This document shows positions 1-6,697 of a stretch of DNA of 10,089 nt, piece by piece. This DNA is from an uncultured Spirochaetales bacterium. GTDB lineage: Bacteria > Spirochaetota > Spirochaetia > Sphaerochaetales > Sphaerochaetaceae. Numbering within the stretch: the first letter of the stretch is position 1; each line of letters starts with the position of its first letter. The DNA is taken from NCBI GenBank assembly GCA_949292445.1, contig CASEZU010000086.1, positions 1 to 10,089 of the forward strand, written 5' to 3'. The position numbers and the translations under genes are program-made. The notes under the pieces were generated by a model that was not told where the DNA came from, did no database searches, and saw only the letters and a list, made by a program, of their open reading frames with translations.

Positions 1-93
1 GTCATCGTCACGGCACAGATGGTGCTTTCCAATGCATATTTCCAGGACAGGGTCTGGCGTAAGTACCAGGCACTGAGGAAGAAGGAGGCCTGA
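1..93 (+). CDS. ABC transporter permease, C-terminal end only (partial)
   Basis: Frame 1 is open from the window edge to a TGA at 91-93 and encodes only the last 30 residues, ending in a charged tail (QDRVWRKYQALRKKEA) typical of the cytoplasmic C-terminus of a membrane permease. The next gene is a BMP-type importer permease starting one base after this stop. In such loci two paralogous permeases are normally adjacent (BmpC-BmpD/YufP-YufQ arrangement), so this is inferred to be the first permease of the pair. The fragment holds no diagnostic motif, so the family call rests on context. The reading frame itself is well supported because the downstream ribosome binding site AAGGAGG lies inside its last codons. 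Confidence 0.7.
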   Translation, partial: VIVTAQMVLSNAYFQDRVWRKYQALRKKEA

Positions 94-94
94 G

Positions 95-1042
95 ATGCTT
101 GCGATCATAACAAACATGCTTTCAATGTGTATTCCATTCTCCGTGGCGCTTCTTCTCGCCTCGCTGGGAGAGATGTTCAACCAGAGAGCCGGAGTGTTCA
201 ACCTCGGCTGCGAGGGCGTTATGGCAATGGGAGCTTTTGTCGGCATGCTCATACCGTTCCTTGCAGGACACGGCGGTACTGTCTCTGAGTGGTATAATGT
301 GCTGGGATTCCTGGCCGCGGCAGTGCTCGGAGCACTCTTCGGCCTCTTCTTCGGCGTCATCACAGTGACATTCCGTGCTCCGCAGGGCATTGCCGGTATC
401 GGTCTGCAGATGTTCGGAGTAGGGACTGCCGGAACGCTCTTCCGTCATTTTGTGGGAGGCACGCAGTCCATTCCGGGTATTCCCGATGTCGAGATACCGC
501 TCCTTTCGAAGATACCGTTCATCGGGGAAGTGTTCTTCTCTCACAACGTGATGGCGTATCTTGCCTATATCTTCGTTCCTGCGGCGTGGTACATACTATT
601 CAAGACTTACTGGGGACTCAAGGTTCGTGCTGTCGGCACCAATCCCAGAGCTGCGGACTCGATGGGCATCAATGTCAGCAGAACCCGCTATGAGGCGCTT
701 GTCGTGGGAGGTGCGCTTGCCGGCCTTGCCGGTGCCTATCTTTCGATCGCACAGGCGAAGATGTTCTCAGACACATTGATATCCGGGCGCGGATTCATCG
801 CTGTGGCTCTTGTCTACTTCGGGCACTGGCATCCTCTGCAGATCATGGGCGGCGCTCTTCTCTTCACATTCGCGCAGACTTTCCAGACGATTGTGCAGAG
901 CATGGGTATCTCATTCCCGTATGAGCTGGCAGTCATGCTTCCCTATGTGCTTGTCATCGTCGTTCTCTCCTTCACATCTAGAAACCAGATAACAGCACCA
1001 ACAGCGCTTGGAAAGCCGTTCAACAGGGAGATAAGGACCTGA
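95..1042 (+). CDS. BMP-type (nucleoside/simple-sugar) ABC transporter permease
   Basis: This is a 315-residue, strongly hydrophobic inner-membrane protein of the BPD_transp_2 permease family, which serves importers of nucleosides and simple sugars with BmpA-type binding proteins. The N-terminal stretch LGEMFNQRAGVFNLGCEGVM (about residues 24-43) is the family hallmark. A later cytoplasmic segment, WGLKVRAVGTNPRAADSMGI (about 168-187), is the conserved coupling loop that contacts the ATPase. The length is normal for the family. The start is chosen from AAGGAGG at 82-88, six bases before ATG, one base after the stop of the preceding permease gene, which implies translational coupling. It is the last gene of its operon because a terminator follows directly. 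The binding protein and ATPase should lie upstream of the window. Substrate cannot be decided from this subunit; nucleosides are the commonest substrate of the family. Confidence 0.9.
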   Translation: MLAIITNMLSMCIPFSVALLLASLGEMFNQRAGVFNLGCEGVMAMGAFVGMLIPFLAGHGGTVSEWYNVLGFLAAAVLGALFGLFFGVITVTFRAPQGIAGIGLQMFGVGTAGTLFRHFVGGTQSIPGIPDVEIPLLSKIPFIGEVFFSHNVMAYLAYIFVPAAWYILFKTYWGLKVRAVGTNPRAADSMGINVSRTRYEALVVGGALAGLAGAYLSIAQAKMFSDTLISGRGFIAVALVYFGHWHPLQIMGGALLFTFAQTFQTIVQSMGISFPYELAVMLPYVLVIVVLSFTSRNQITAPTALGKPFNREIRT

Positions 1043-1062
1043 GGAAATACCTCCTGTTTCAG

Positions 1063-1096
1063 CCCTCTCAATCAGAAAACGGTTGGGAGGGTTTTT
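1063..1096 (+). terminator. Rho-independent terminator of the BMP-type transporter operon
   Basis: CCCTCTCAATC at 1063-1073 pairs with GGTTGGGAGGG at 1081-1091, giving an 11-bp stem with two G-T wobbles and a 7-base loop (AGAAAAC). Five T follow at 1092-1096. It lies 20 bases after the permease stop codon. The stem, small A-rich loop and U-tract are the classical pattern, so transcription of the transporter operon very probably ends here and the next gene needs its own promoter. Confidence 0.88.
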
Positions 1097-1114
1097 AATT
1101 GTCATTATTCATTG

Positions 1115-1143
1115 TTGCCAGCTGCCTGCTGCCGGGTTCTAAT
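1115..1143 (+). promoter_or_regulatory. Candidate sigma-70-type promoter for the FAD oxidoreductase gene
   Basis: TTGCCA at 1115-1120 (5 of 6 to TTGACA) and TCTAAT at 1138-1143 (5 of 6 to TATAAT) are separated by 17 bases. They lie between the upstream terminator and the ATG at 1161, where a promoter is required. The predicted start site, near 1150, falls right at the GGAGG ribosome binding site (1151-1155), so the leader would be only about ten bases. This is unusually short and lowers confidence. Confidence 0.4.
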
Positions 1144-1160
1144 AATACAGGGAGGCCTGT

Positions 1161-2360
1161 ATGGGATGTTTTCTGGAGAAGGAAAGAGAGCTGCATGTGC
1201 TTTATGACGGATATGATGTAGTTGTCTGTGGCGGCGGAATCGCAGGCATTGCTGCGGCTCTCGCAGCGGCAAGAAACGGAAAGCATGTTCTTCTCATAGA
1301 GAGTATGTATATGCTCGGCGGGCTTGCCACAGCCGGACTCATAACCATCTATCTGCCGCTCTGCGATGGAAAGGGACATCAGGTTGTTTACGGCATTGCG
1401 GATGAGCTTCTCCGCCTTTCCATATCTGAAGGCTGGGAACGGGATTATCCTTCAACATGGCTGGAGGGAAAAGATGAACATGGGAATGAACGGTTTGAGG
1501 TCCGCTTCAATGCATCCGTCTTTGCTATTCTCGCAGAGAGCATTCTCAAAGAAGCTGGTGCGGATATTCTCTATGGTACCCGTATCTGCTCCTCGATTAT
1601 GGACGGAGAAAGGCTTGAGGCAATCATAGTGGAAAATACTGACGGACGGACTGCAATTCCAGCCGAGTGTTTTGTGGATGCGACAGGTGATGCTTCCATA
1701 TTCTCTGCATCCGGAGCCGGGACTGTCTCATATGCTCCCGGAAACATGCCGGCTGCATGGTTCTATGAGACCATCAATGGCAGGAATACGCTTCATATGT
1801 ATGGAGCGGCCGATACTATCGGAATGGATGATGAAGCTGATGTTCCCGATGAAATGAGGGCAAGACGCATCTCCGGCCTTGATTCCAGAGAAGTGTCCGC
1901 GGCTCTTGTCAATTCACGCGCGCTTCTGCTGAAGAAATTCCTTGAACGCGGAAGAGTCTCTGAGGAACACAGCCTTGCCTCCATCGCCGCAATGCCTCAG
2001 CTCAGAATGATAAGGAGGATATGCGGTGCCTTAACTCTTGATGAGAACGACAGGGAGGTGTTTCCCGATTCTGTAGGAATGACGGGTGACTGGAGGAAGA
2101 GGGGACCTGTATTCGAGATTCCGTATCGCTCCCTTTATTCTCCCCGAATTTCCAATCTCATAGCATGCGGACGCTGCATTTCAGTCACCGATGCCATGTG
2201 GGATGTCACGAGGGTGATTCCTCCATCGGCACTTACCGGAGAGGCTGCAGGCACTGCAGCTTCATTCGGCGGAGACCTCCGGCATATTGATATCGCGAAG
2301 CTGCAGAGCAGGCTGCGCGCCGGCGGAGTAAGGCTTCATATCAGCGAGATTTTCAGCTGA
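1161..2360 (+). CDS. FAD-dependent oxidoreductase (FAD_oxidored family)
   Basis: This 399-residue soluble flavoprotein probably acts in the cytoplasm, as no signal peptide is seen. An N-terminal Rossmann strand carries the dinucleotide motif CGGGIAG (residues 23-29), with E47 at the end of the second strand positioned to bind the adenosine ribose. FVDATGD at 171-177 is the second FAD contact typical of the family. The C-terminal ACGRCISVTDAMWDVTRVIP (335-354) followed by TGEAAGTAA (359-367) is the FAD-binding closing motif of PF12831-type oxidoreductases. The protein is slightly shorter than usual for this family. GGAGG at 1151-1155, five bases before ATG, fixes the start. Terminator-like structures on both sides suggest it is transcribed alone. 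Its substrate is unknown. Relatives are often found in carbohydrate-utilisation loci, so a link to the downstream sugar operon is possible but only inferred from proximity. A shift in the stop codon is not suspected. Confidence 0.88.
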   Translation: MGCFLEKERELHVLYDGYDVVVCGGGIAGIAAALAAARNGKHVLLIESMYMLGGLATAGLITIYLPLCDGKGHQVVYGIADELLRLSISEGWERDYPSTWLEGKDEHGNERFEVRFNASVFAILAESILKEAGADILYGTRICSSIMDGERLEAIIVENTDGRTAIPAECFVDATGDASIFSASGAGTVSYAPGNMPAAWFYETINGRNTLHMYGAADTIGMDDEADVPDEMRARRISGLDSREVSAALVNSRALLLKKFLERGRVSEEHSLASIAAMPQLRMIRRICGALTLDENDREVFPDSVGMTGDWRKRGPVFEIPYRSLYSPRISNLIACGRCISVTDAMWDVTRVIPPSALTGEAAGTAASFGGDLRHIDIAKLQSRLRAGGVRLHISEIFS

Positions 2361-2366
2361 AAATCT
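2347..2366. repeat. 20-bp perfect palindrome across the stop codon
   Basis: AGATTTTCAGCTGAAAATCT is exactly equal to its own reverse complement, centred between positions 2356 and 2357. It includes the TGA stop (2358-2360) of the FAD oxidoreductase gene. In RNA it would form an 8-bp AT-rich stem with an AGCT loop followed by only two extra T, which is weak for a terminator. In DNA it has the form of a dimeric regulator site. Its function is undetermined. Confidence 0.6.
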
Positions 2367-2374
2367 TTGGAAGT

Positions 2375-2421
2375 ATTCATGCCGTGCTGCTAAACCGGAA
2401 AAGCTGAATGCACGAATTTTT
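2375..2421 (+). terminator. Possible weak terminator after the FAD oxidoreductase gene
   Basis: ATTCATGC at 2375-2382 can pair with GCACGAAT at 2410-2417 (7 of 8 pairs). Alternatively CGTGC at 2383-2387 pairs with GCACG at 2410-2414. Inside either fold, GCT at 2389-2391 can pair with AGC at 2402-2404. A run of T (2417-2421) follows. The loop is large and the folds compete, so this is only a candidate, though its position between two transcription units is right. Confidence 0.33.
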
Positions 2422-2440
2422 CTTCTGCTCATATTATGTA

Positions 2441-2472
2441 GCAAAATTTCATAAATTCAAAAAATATTTTGC
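2441..2472. promoter_or_regulatory. Inverted repeat in AT-rich control region of the sugar operon
   Basis: GCAAAAT at 2441-2447 is repeated in inverted form as ATTTTGC at 2466-2472, separated by 18 very AT-rich bases. A 10-bp palindrome, AAAATATTTT (2461-2470), overlaps the right arm. The right arm also overlaps the TTG of the candidate -35 box at 2469, so a protein bound here could control promoter access. The pattern is seen; the operator role is inferred and no regulator gene is in the window to match it. Confidence 0.3.
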
Positions 2473-2497
2473 AGTTTTCTAACTTCCGTGCTATATC
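2469..2497 (+). promoter_or_regulatory. Candidate promoter of the sugar-uptake operon
   Basis: TTGCAG at 2469-2474 and TATATC at 2492-2497 are 17 bases apart and would start RNA near 2504, leaving a leader of about 43 bases with GAGG at 2538-2541 before the ATG at 2547. Both boxes match the sigma-70 consensus only partly (3 of 6 and 4 of 6), but the upstream 2417-2470 tract is strongly AT-rich like an UP element. TATTAT at 2432-2437 is an alternative -10 with no good -35. A promoter must lie in this gap; its exact place is uncertain. Confidence 0.33.
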
Positions 2498-2546
2498 GGT
2501 ATTAAGGCAGAAGCCTGAACAAAAGGAAAGGAAAAAAGAGGTTGCT

Positions 2547-3839
2547 ATGAAAAAAGGAAAATGGATTATTGGCATCATGATACTCCTGTGCTCAGTATCA
2601 TTGTTCGCCTCCGGAAGCACCGAACAGGATTCGGGAAAGACCGTAATCACGGTTTTCCATTATATGACCCAGAACAGCAAGCAGGCCGGGCTTGAAGCCG
2701 TGGAAGAGGAGTTCATGGCGCTTCATCCGGAAGTGGAATTCGAGAATATCGTGTACAGCCAGGGAACGGATTATTTCCCGCAGCTTACGACGGCAATCAA
2801 CTCCGGTGATGTTCCTGAGATCATCATGGGAAATCCGAGCCTTTATCCTGAGCTTATCGAGAATGGATTCGTAATGGATATTACCGGTGATCCTGCTATC
2901 GAGAGCCTGGGCCTCGTTCCTGCTGATCTCGGCGATTGTTCTTATCAGGGAAAGGTTTACGCTTATCCTCTCGATTACAAGACATGGGGCGTCTTCTATA
3001 ACACAAAGATTTTCGAGGAACTCGGACTTAAGATTCCGACAACTGCGACAGAGCTTGAGGAAGTGAGCAGGAAGATTCAGGAAGCCGGATATGATGTATG
3101 GGCAGACTGGTACAGCGATGGAGCTTCAGTCGACATCGAGACAAGGCCCATCATCTGGACTGCTGGCATCCAGAACGGCGACACCGATCTTTTCGAGCAG
3201 CTCATGAACGGAACCCCTGTTACCGATTATCCTTATATCCAGGAAGCACTTGATGACTGGGCAAGACGCCTTCAGTTCAACAGGACAGATGCCCTTTCCA
3301 ATTCCCAGGATCAGGCTATTGAGCTCTTTGTCAGCGAGACATGTGCGATGATGTACATGGGCTCCTGGGCAATCGGAGATATTGAGGCAAAGGCTGCAGG
3401 AAATCCTGATTTTGAATATGGATTCTTCCTCTGCCCGTGCACGGATGATCCGGCTGATACAATTCTTCAGATCCAGGTCGATGATGCATTCATGGTCAAT
3501 CCGAACAGCCCGAATGTTGAGATCGCACAGGAATTCATGCGCTACTGGATCACAGAGGGCGGTCTGACATGGACAGAAGTTTCCAGCCAGCCTCTCATCA
3601 GCGGTCAGTCATCTGACTCTCTGCCGCAGGTTGTCCGCGATATCGCAGCGATCAAGCAGGGCGGAGAATATGTCGGCTACGGTCAGTTCACAATGGCTTA
3701 TTCCTCCGAGTACACATCCGCATGGAGACGCGGACTCACAGAGTGGGCAGAGAACATCATCACAGGAGGTTCCGTAACCTCCACAGAGCAGATTGCAAGG
3801 ATCCAGCAGCTCTTTGATGACATCAGAGCACTGAATTAG
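2547..3839 (+). CDS. Extracellular solute-binding protein of a sugar ABC importer
   Basis: This 430-residue protein belongs to the family 1 (MalE/UgpB-like) sugar-binding proteins and captures a sugar or glycoside in the periplasm for the two permeases encoded just downstream. A signal peptide occupies residues 1 to about 23: KKGK, a hydrophobic core, then SLFASGSTEQ. The only cysteine there (C15) follows leucine rather than G/A/S, so a lipobox is absent and a free periplasmic protein is likely. The mature part opens with VITVFHYMTQ (33-42) and has the usual early motifs for this family, including a segment like FYNTKIFEELGLKIPTTATE that is near-diagnostic. An in-frame TTG at 2469 would add 26 residues, but GAGG at 2538-2541, five bases before ATG 2547, and the signal peptide fix the later start. 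It heads the operon. Many aromatic residues (W, Y) suggest carbohydrate stacking. Substrate is not identifiable from sequence. Confidence 0.92.
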   Translation: MKKGKWIIGIMILLCSVSLFASGSTEQDSGKTVITVFHYMTQNSKQAGLEAVEEEFMALHPEVEFENIVYSQGTDYFPQLTTAINSGDVPEIIMGNPSLYPELIENGFVMDITGDPAIESLGLVPADLGDCSYQGKVYAYPLDYKTWGVFYNTKIFEELGLKIPTTATELEEVSRKIQEAGYDVWADWYSDGASVDIETRPIIWTAGIQNGDTDLFEQLMNGTPVTDYPYIQEALDDWARRLQFNRTDALSNSQDQAIELFVSETCAMMYMGSWAIGDIEAKAAGNPDFEYGFFLCPCTDDPADTILQIQVDDAFMVNPNSPNVEIAQEFMRYWITEGGLTWTEVSSQPLISGQSSDSLPQVVRDIAAIKQGGEYVGYGQFTMAYSSEYTSAWRRGLTEWAENIITGGSVTSTEQIARIQQLFDDIRALN

Positions 3840-3859
3840 CAGTCATAAGTTTTTCATCC

Positions 3860-3880
3860 GCGGGGAGATTTCCTCCCCGC
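3860..3880 (+). other. Strong intercistronic hairpin between binding protein and permease genes
   Basis: GCGGGGAG at 3860-3867 pairs perfectly with CTCCCCGC at 3873-3880 around a 5-base loop. No T-run follows, so it is not a typical rho-independent terminator, and the next ribosome binding site (GAGG, 3888-3891) comes only seven bases later. By analogy with the malE-malF intergenic structures, it probably protects the 3' end of the binding-protein message and so raises its level above that of the permeases. That role is inferred. Confidence 0.75.
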
Positions 3881-3896
3881 ACTATCAGAGGTAACA

Positions 3897-4778
3897 ATGG
3901 ATAATATCGAACTGTCTCTTTCAAAAAGAAAGAAGGCAAGGCATAAGTTTATCGTCAACATGCTATATATTGCACCTGCCTTGATATTCCTTCTGGCTGT
4001 AGTCATCATCCCATTCCTGCAGGCGATTCCTTATTCATTCACCAACTGGAGGAGCCTCCTCAGTGACAACAGGGAGTGGGTCGGACTAAGCAATTACAAG
4101 ACGCTTGTGACCAATGAGCGCTTTCTCATAACAGTGAAGAACACCTTCGCATATACAGTGCCTTATATCATCCTCACGAACATCATAGGACTCAGTCTTG
4201 CCCTGCTCGTGAAGAAGGGAAATACATTCAACAATTTCGGAAGGACAATCTTTTTCCTGCCGTTTACTGTGTCGACAGTAGCTTCAGCTATTGTATGGAA
4301 TTACGTCTTTGTAGACATTTATTCGGTAATCACGGGAAACATAAGCCCGTTCGGTCTTTCAGATCAGGTCATGAAGGGAATGGTCACTGTCGGTATCTGG
4401 CGTGATATGGGATACTGCATGCTCATATTCATCGCCGGTCTTCTTGCCATTCCAGACGATTACTATGAAGCTGCCATGATTGAGGGCGCCGGGCCATTCT
4501 ACAGATTCTGGCACATAACGCTTCCGCTGATAGTCCCAGCGTTCACATCCAATGTCACCCTGCTTCTGGCCTGGGGGCTCAAACTCTTTGACCTGCCGAT
4601 GGCCATCGCAAGAAACATGCAGGCTGCTGAAACCGTATCAATGTTCGTATATGACAATATCTTCTCCTACAGCCGCGCCGGATTCGGTCAGGCCGCGGCC
4701 ATCCTGTTCACCATTGTTCTTCTGATACTTACCAGGGTAGTCACATGGGTCTTCAGAAGGAAGGAGGTTGAGCTCTGA
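3897..4778 (+). CDS. Sugar ABC transporter permease (MalF/UgpA type)
   Basis: This 293-residue inner-membrane permease has about six transmembrane segments, roughly at residues 18-45, 79-104, 115-140, 163-186, 208-230 and 264-286. The coupling-helix EAA motif, EAAMIEGAGPFYRFWHITLP (191-210), is the site that docks the ATPase. The basic N-terminus (KRKKARHK) before the first segment fits a cytoplasmic start. Length is typical of the short MalF/UgpA class without a large periplasmic loop. GAGG at 3888-3891, five bases before ATG, supports the start. Its stop overlaps the start of the partner permease by one base (TGATG), which indicates coupled translation and an obligate heterodimer. It works with the binding protein upstream; no ATPase gene lies next to it. 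Confidence 0.94.
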   Translation: MDNIELSLSKRKKARHKFIVNMLYIAPALIFLLAVVIIPFLQAIPYSFTNWRSLLSDNREWVGLSNYKTLVTNERFLITVKNTFAYTVPYIILTNIIGLSLALLVKKGNTFNNFGRTIFFLPFTVSTVASAIVWNYVFVDIYSVITGNISPFGLSDQVMKGMVTVGIWRDMGYCMLIFIAGLLAIPDDYYEAAMIEGAGPFYRFWHITLPLIVPAFTSNVTLLLAWGLKLFDLPMAIARNMQAAETVSMFVYDNIFSYSRAGFGQAAAILFTIVLLILTRVVTWVFRRKEVEL

Positions 4779-5614
4779 TGAAAAAGACTGAGAAGAATAT
4801 GAGGAAGATTATCCATGCGGTTGTTGTGATCGCGCTGATGATCCTCATTGTTGTCCCGTTCTATGTTGCAATTATCTATGCTTTCAAACCACGTTCTGAA
4901 GTCGGTGTGAACAGACTTGCTTTCCCCGAACACTGGACTCTTGAGAACTTCAGGCAGGTCATTTTCGAGAATGATTCATTCCGCATAGGTTTCGTCAACA
5001 GCGTCGTCACCACGATTCCTTCGGTATTGATACTTCTGCTTATCTCCTCGATGGCGGCTTATGTGCTGGCAAGGAACAAGGGCAAGCTCTACAGCATTCT
5101 CTATACCATTCTTACGATCGGTATTCTTGTCCCGTTCCAGTGCATCATGCTTACGGTTTATGTGAACTTCTTCAATGCCGGTCTGACGAGCACGAACATC
5201 GGCTATATCATAGCCAGGGTCGGAATGCAGGTTTCGATAAGCATTCTTGTTGTCACGAGCTTCGTGAAGACTATTCCGATAGAGCTGGAAGAGGCGGCAA
5301 GGATCGACGGAGCAGGAATGAATCTCACATTCTGGAAGATAGTCCTTCCCCTGATGAAGCCTGTGAACATAACACAGCTTGTACTCAACACATTGTTCAT
5401 GTGGAATGACTATAACGTGGCCATTGTCCTCCAGCGCTCGAAGGAGTCCAGGACACTGCCGCTTGCCCAGATCATCTACTTCAATGAGAACACCTCGGAG
5501 CTCAATTATGCATTTGCATTCTTTGTGCTGAGCATGATCCCGATCCTCATTCTCTATTTCTGCATGCAGAAGCATATAGTGAAGGGAATCATGAGCGGAG
5601 CTGTAAAGGGGTGA
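4778..5614 (+). CDS. Sugar ABC transporter permease (MalG/UgpE type)
   Basis: This 278-residue partner permease of the same importer has its EAA coupling motif at EEAARIDGAGMNLTFWKIVL (171-190), followed by the family's late WNDY element (209-212). About six transmembrane segments are visible, beginning at residues 11-35 and ending at 243-262. The early segment FKPRSEV, followed by NF at 57-58, matches the usual MalG-type periplasmic region. The start overlaps the upstream stop by one base, with AAGGAGG at 4761-4767 ten bases before the ATG. The next gene begins three bases after its stop. Together with the previous gene it forms the membrane channel. A shared MsmX-type ATPase encoded elsewhere is the likely energy source; that is an inference from the missing gene. 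Confidence 0.94.
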   Translation: MKKTEKNMRKIIHAVVVIALMILIVVPFYVAIIYAFKPRSEVGVNRLAFPEHWTLENFRQVIFENDSFRIGFVNSVVTTIPSVLILLLISSMAAYVLARNKGKLYSILYTILTIGILVPFQCIMLTVYVNFFNAGLTSTNIGYIIARVGMQVSISILVVTSFVKTIPIELEEAARIDGAGMNLTFWKIVLPLMKPVNITQLVLNTLFMWNDYNVAIVLQRSKESRTLPLAQIIYFNENTSELNYAFAFFVLSMIPILILYFCMQKHIVKGIMSGAVKG

Positions 5615-5617
5615 GCC

Positions 5618-6697
5618 ATGAGGAAAATAAGAGTCGGAATCATCGGCATGGGATTCATCGGCAAGCTCCAGTATGAAGCGCTGAAGAGGATTGATGAGGT
5701 GGAGATCACCGCAGTCTCTTCCAGGCATCTCAGCCAGGAGAGTTTTCCTGAGTCTATCAATGTATATTCTTCGTGGGAGGACCTTATAGAAGATCCCCGC
5801 GTTGATGCGGTTCATGACTGCCTTTCTCCTGCTCTGCATAAAGTCGTGAACATTGCGGCCATAAGGGCGGGCAAGCATATATACAGTGAGAAACCGCTTG
5901 GCATGAACGCAGCTGATGTCCGTGCCCAGCTTTCAGAACTTGCAGGCAACCCTGTCGCGAATGCTGTAGGTCATCAGTACAGGGCCAATGCGGCAGTAAG
6001 GGAAATGAAGGAAAGAATACAGAGCGGCCAATGCGGCAGCGTCCTTTTCTTTACCGGATGCTATTCACAGGATTCCCTTGCATATCCGACGGATTATTCA
6101 GCAAGACGGCTTCCCGAGAACAGCCGAGCAAGAGCTCTCAGCGATCTCGGCAGCCATCTGATTGATATATCATCATATGTTCTCGGGTCATCAGTCCGCA
6201 GGGTTTCGGCAAGGATGATGACACATTATCCGGAGCGTGCAGGGCACAGAATAACAAGCGATGATACCACGTTCCTTCTTGTCGAACTTGAGAATGGGTG
6301 CTGCGGCTCACTTGTCATCACAAAGACTGCCCACGGGCATAAAAATGATCTCCGGCTGACTGTTTCCTGCTCGGAAAGGGAAATAGGCTGGGCGCAGCAG
6401 GTTCCCGACAGGCTCTATGAGGCATCAAGAACTGAAGGAAACCGTGTCCTTTTTGCAGACAGGAACACTTTCTCGGCACAGGCCTCTGACCTTATAACGC
6501 TTCCGGCGGGGCATGTCATGGGCTGGAATGATGCTCTGGCAAACAACATGCGTATGTTCTACAGGTCCATTCTGGATGGCAGTTTCTGCGGCGGGCAGGA
6601 GTATGCGACGTTTGCTGATGCATATAGGACAGCTGCAGTAATTGATGCAGCTCTTTCTTCGTCTGACAGCGGCAGATGGATGGAGGTGGAAGCATGA
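5618..6697 (+). CDS. Gfo/Idh/MocA-family NAD(P)-dependent dehydrogenase
   Basis: This 359-residue cytoplasmic oxidoreductase probably oxidises a hydroxyl of the imported sugar or glycoside. The N-terminal Rossmann fold shows VGIIGMGFIG (residues 6-15, GxGxxG at 10-15). EKPLG at 91-95 carries the conserved lysine K92. In the C-terminal half-barrel, SDLGSHLID (175-183) holds the family's conserved D176 and active-site-type H180. Length is normal. AAAGGGG at 5605-5611 precedes the ATG by six bases. Its end overlaps the ThuA-like gene by four bases (ATGA), a strong sign that the two proteins work together, as ThuB and ThuA do in rhizobial disaccharide use where the sugar is converted to a 3-keto derivative. 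The closest alternatives in this large family are inositol, glucose-fructose and other polyol dehydrogenases, so the substrate remains open. Confidence 0.92.
   Translation: MRKIRVGIIGMGFIGKLQYEALKRIDEVEITAVSSRHLSQESFPESINVYSSWEDLIEDPRVDAVHDCLSPALHKVVNIAAIRAGKHIYSEKPLGMNAADVRAQLSELAGNPVANAVGHQYRANAAVREMKERIQSGQCGSVLFFTGCYSQDSLAYPTDYSARRLPENSRARALSDLGSHLIDISSYVLGSSVRRVSARMMTHYPERAGHRITSDDTTFLLVELENGCCGSLVITKTAHGHKNDLRLTVSCSEREIGWAQQVPDRLYEASRTEGNRVLFADRNTFSAQASDLITLPAGHVMGWNDALANNMRMFYRSILDGSFCGGQEYATFADAYRTAAVIDAALSSSDSGRWMEVEA

Noticed and set aside
2347..2366. Palindrome read as a strong rho-independent terminator
   Set aside because: The stem is AT-rich and only two T follow it beyond the stem, so it is listed as a palindrome of unknown role instead.
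2469..2546. Extension of the sugar-binding protein to an upstream TTG start
   Set aside because: It would put 26 charged residues before a clear signal peptide and overlaps the likely promoter. GAGG at 2538-2541 serves the ATG at 2547.
4976..5878. Long open frame on the - strand (about 300 codons) opposite the second permease and dehydrogenase
   Set aside because: Its composition is rich in H, R, D and C with no membrane or fold pattern. It is a shadow of the conserved + strand genes, including the EAA motif region.
6676..6693. Earlier ATG for the ThuA-like protein
   Set aside because: Its six extra residues (MDGGGS) are encoded by the ribosome binding site region itself. ATG 6694 has ideal spacing and the ATGA overlap.
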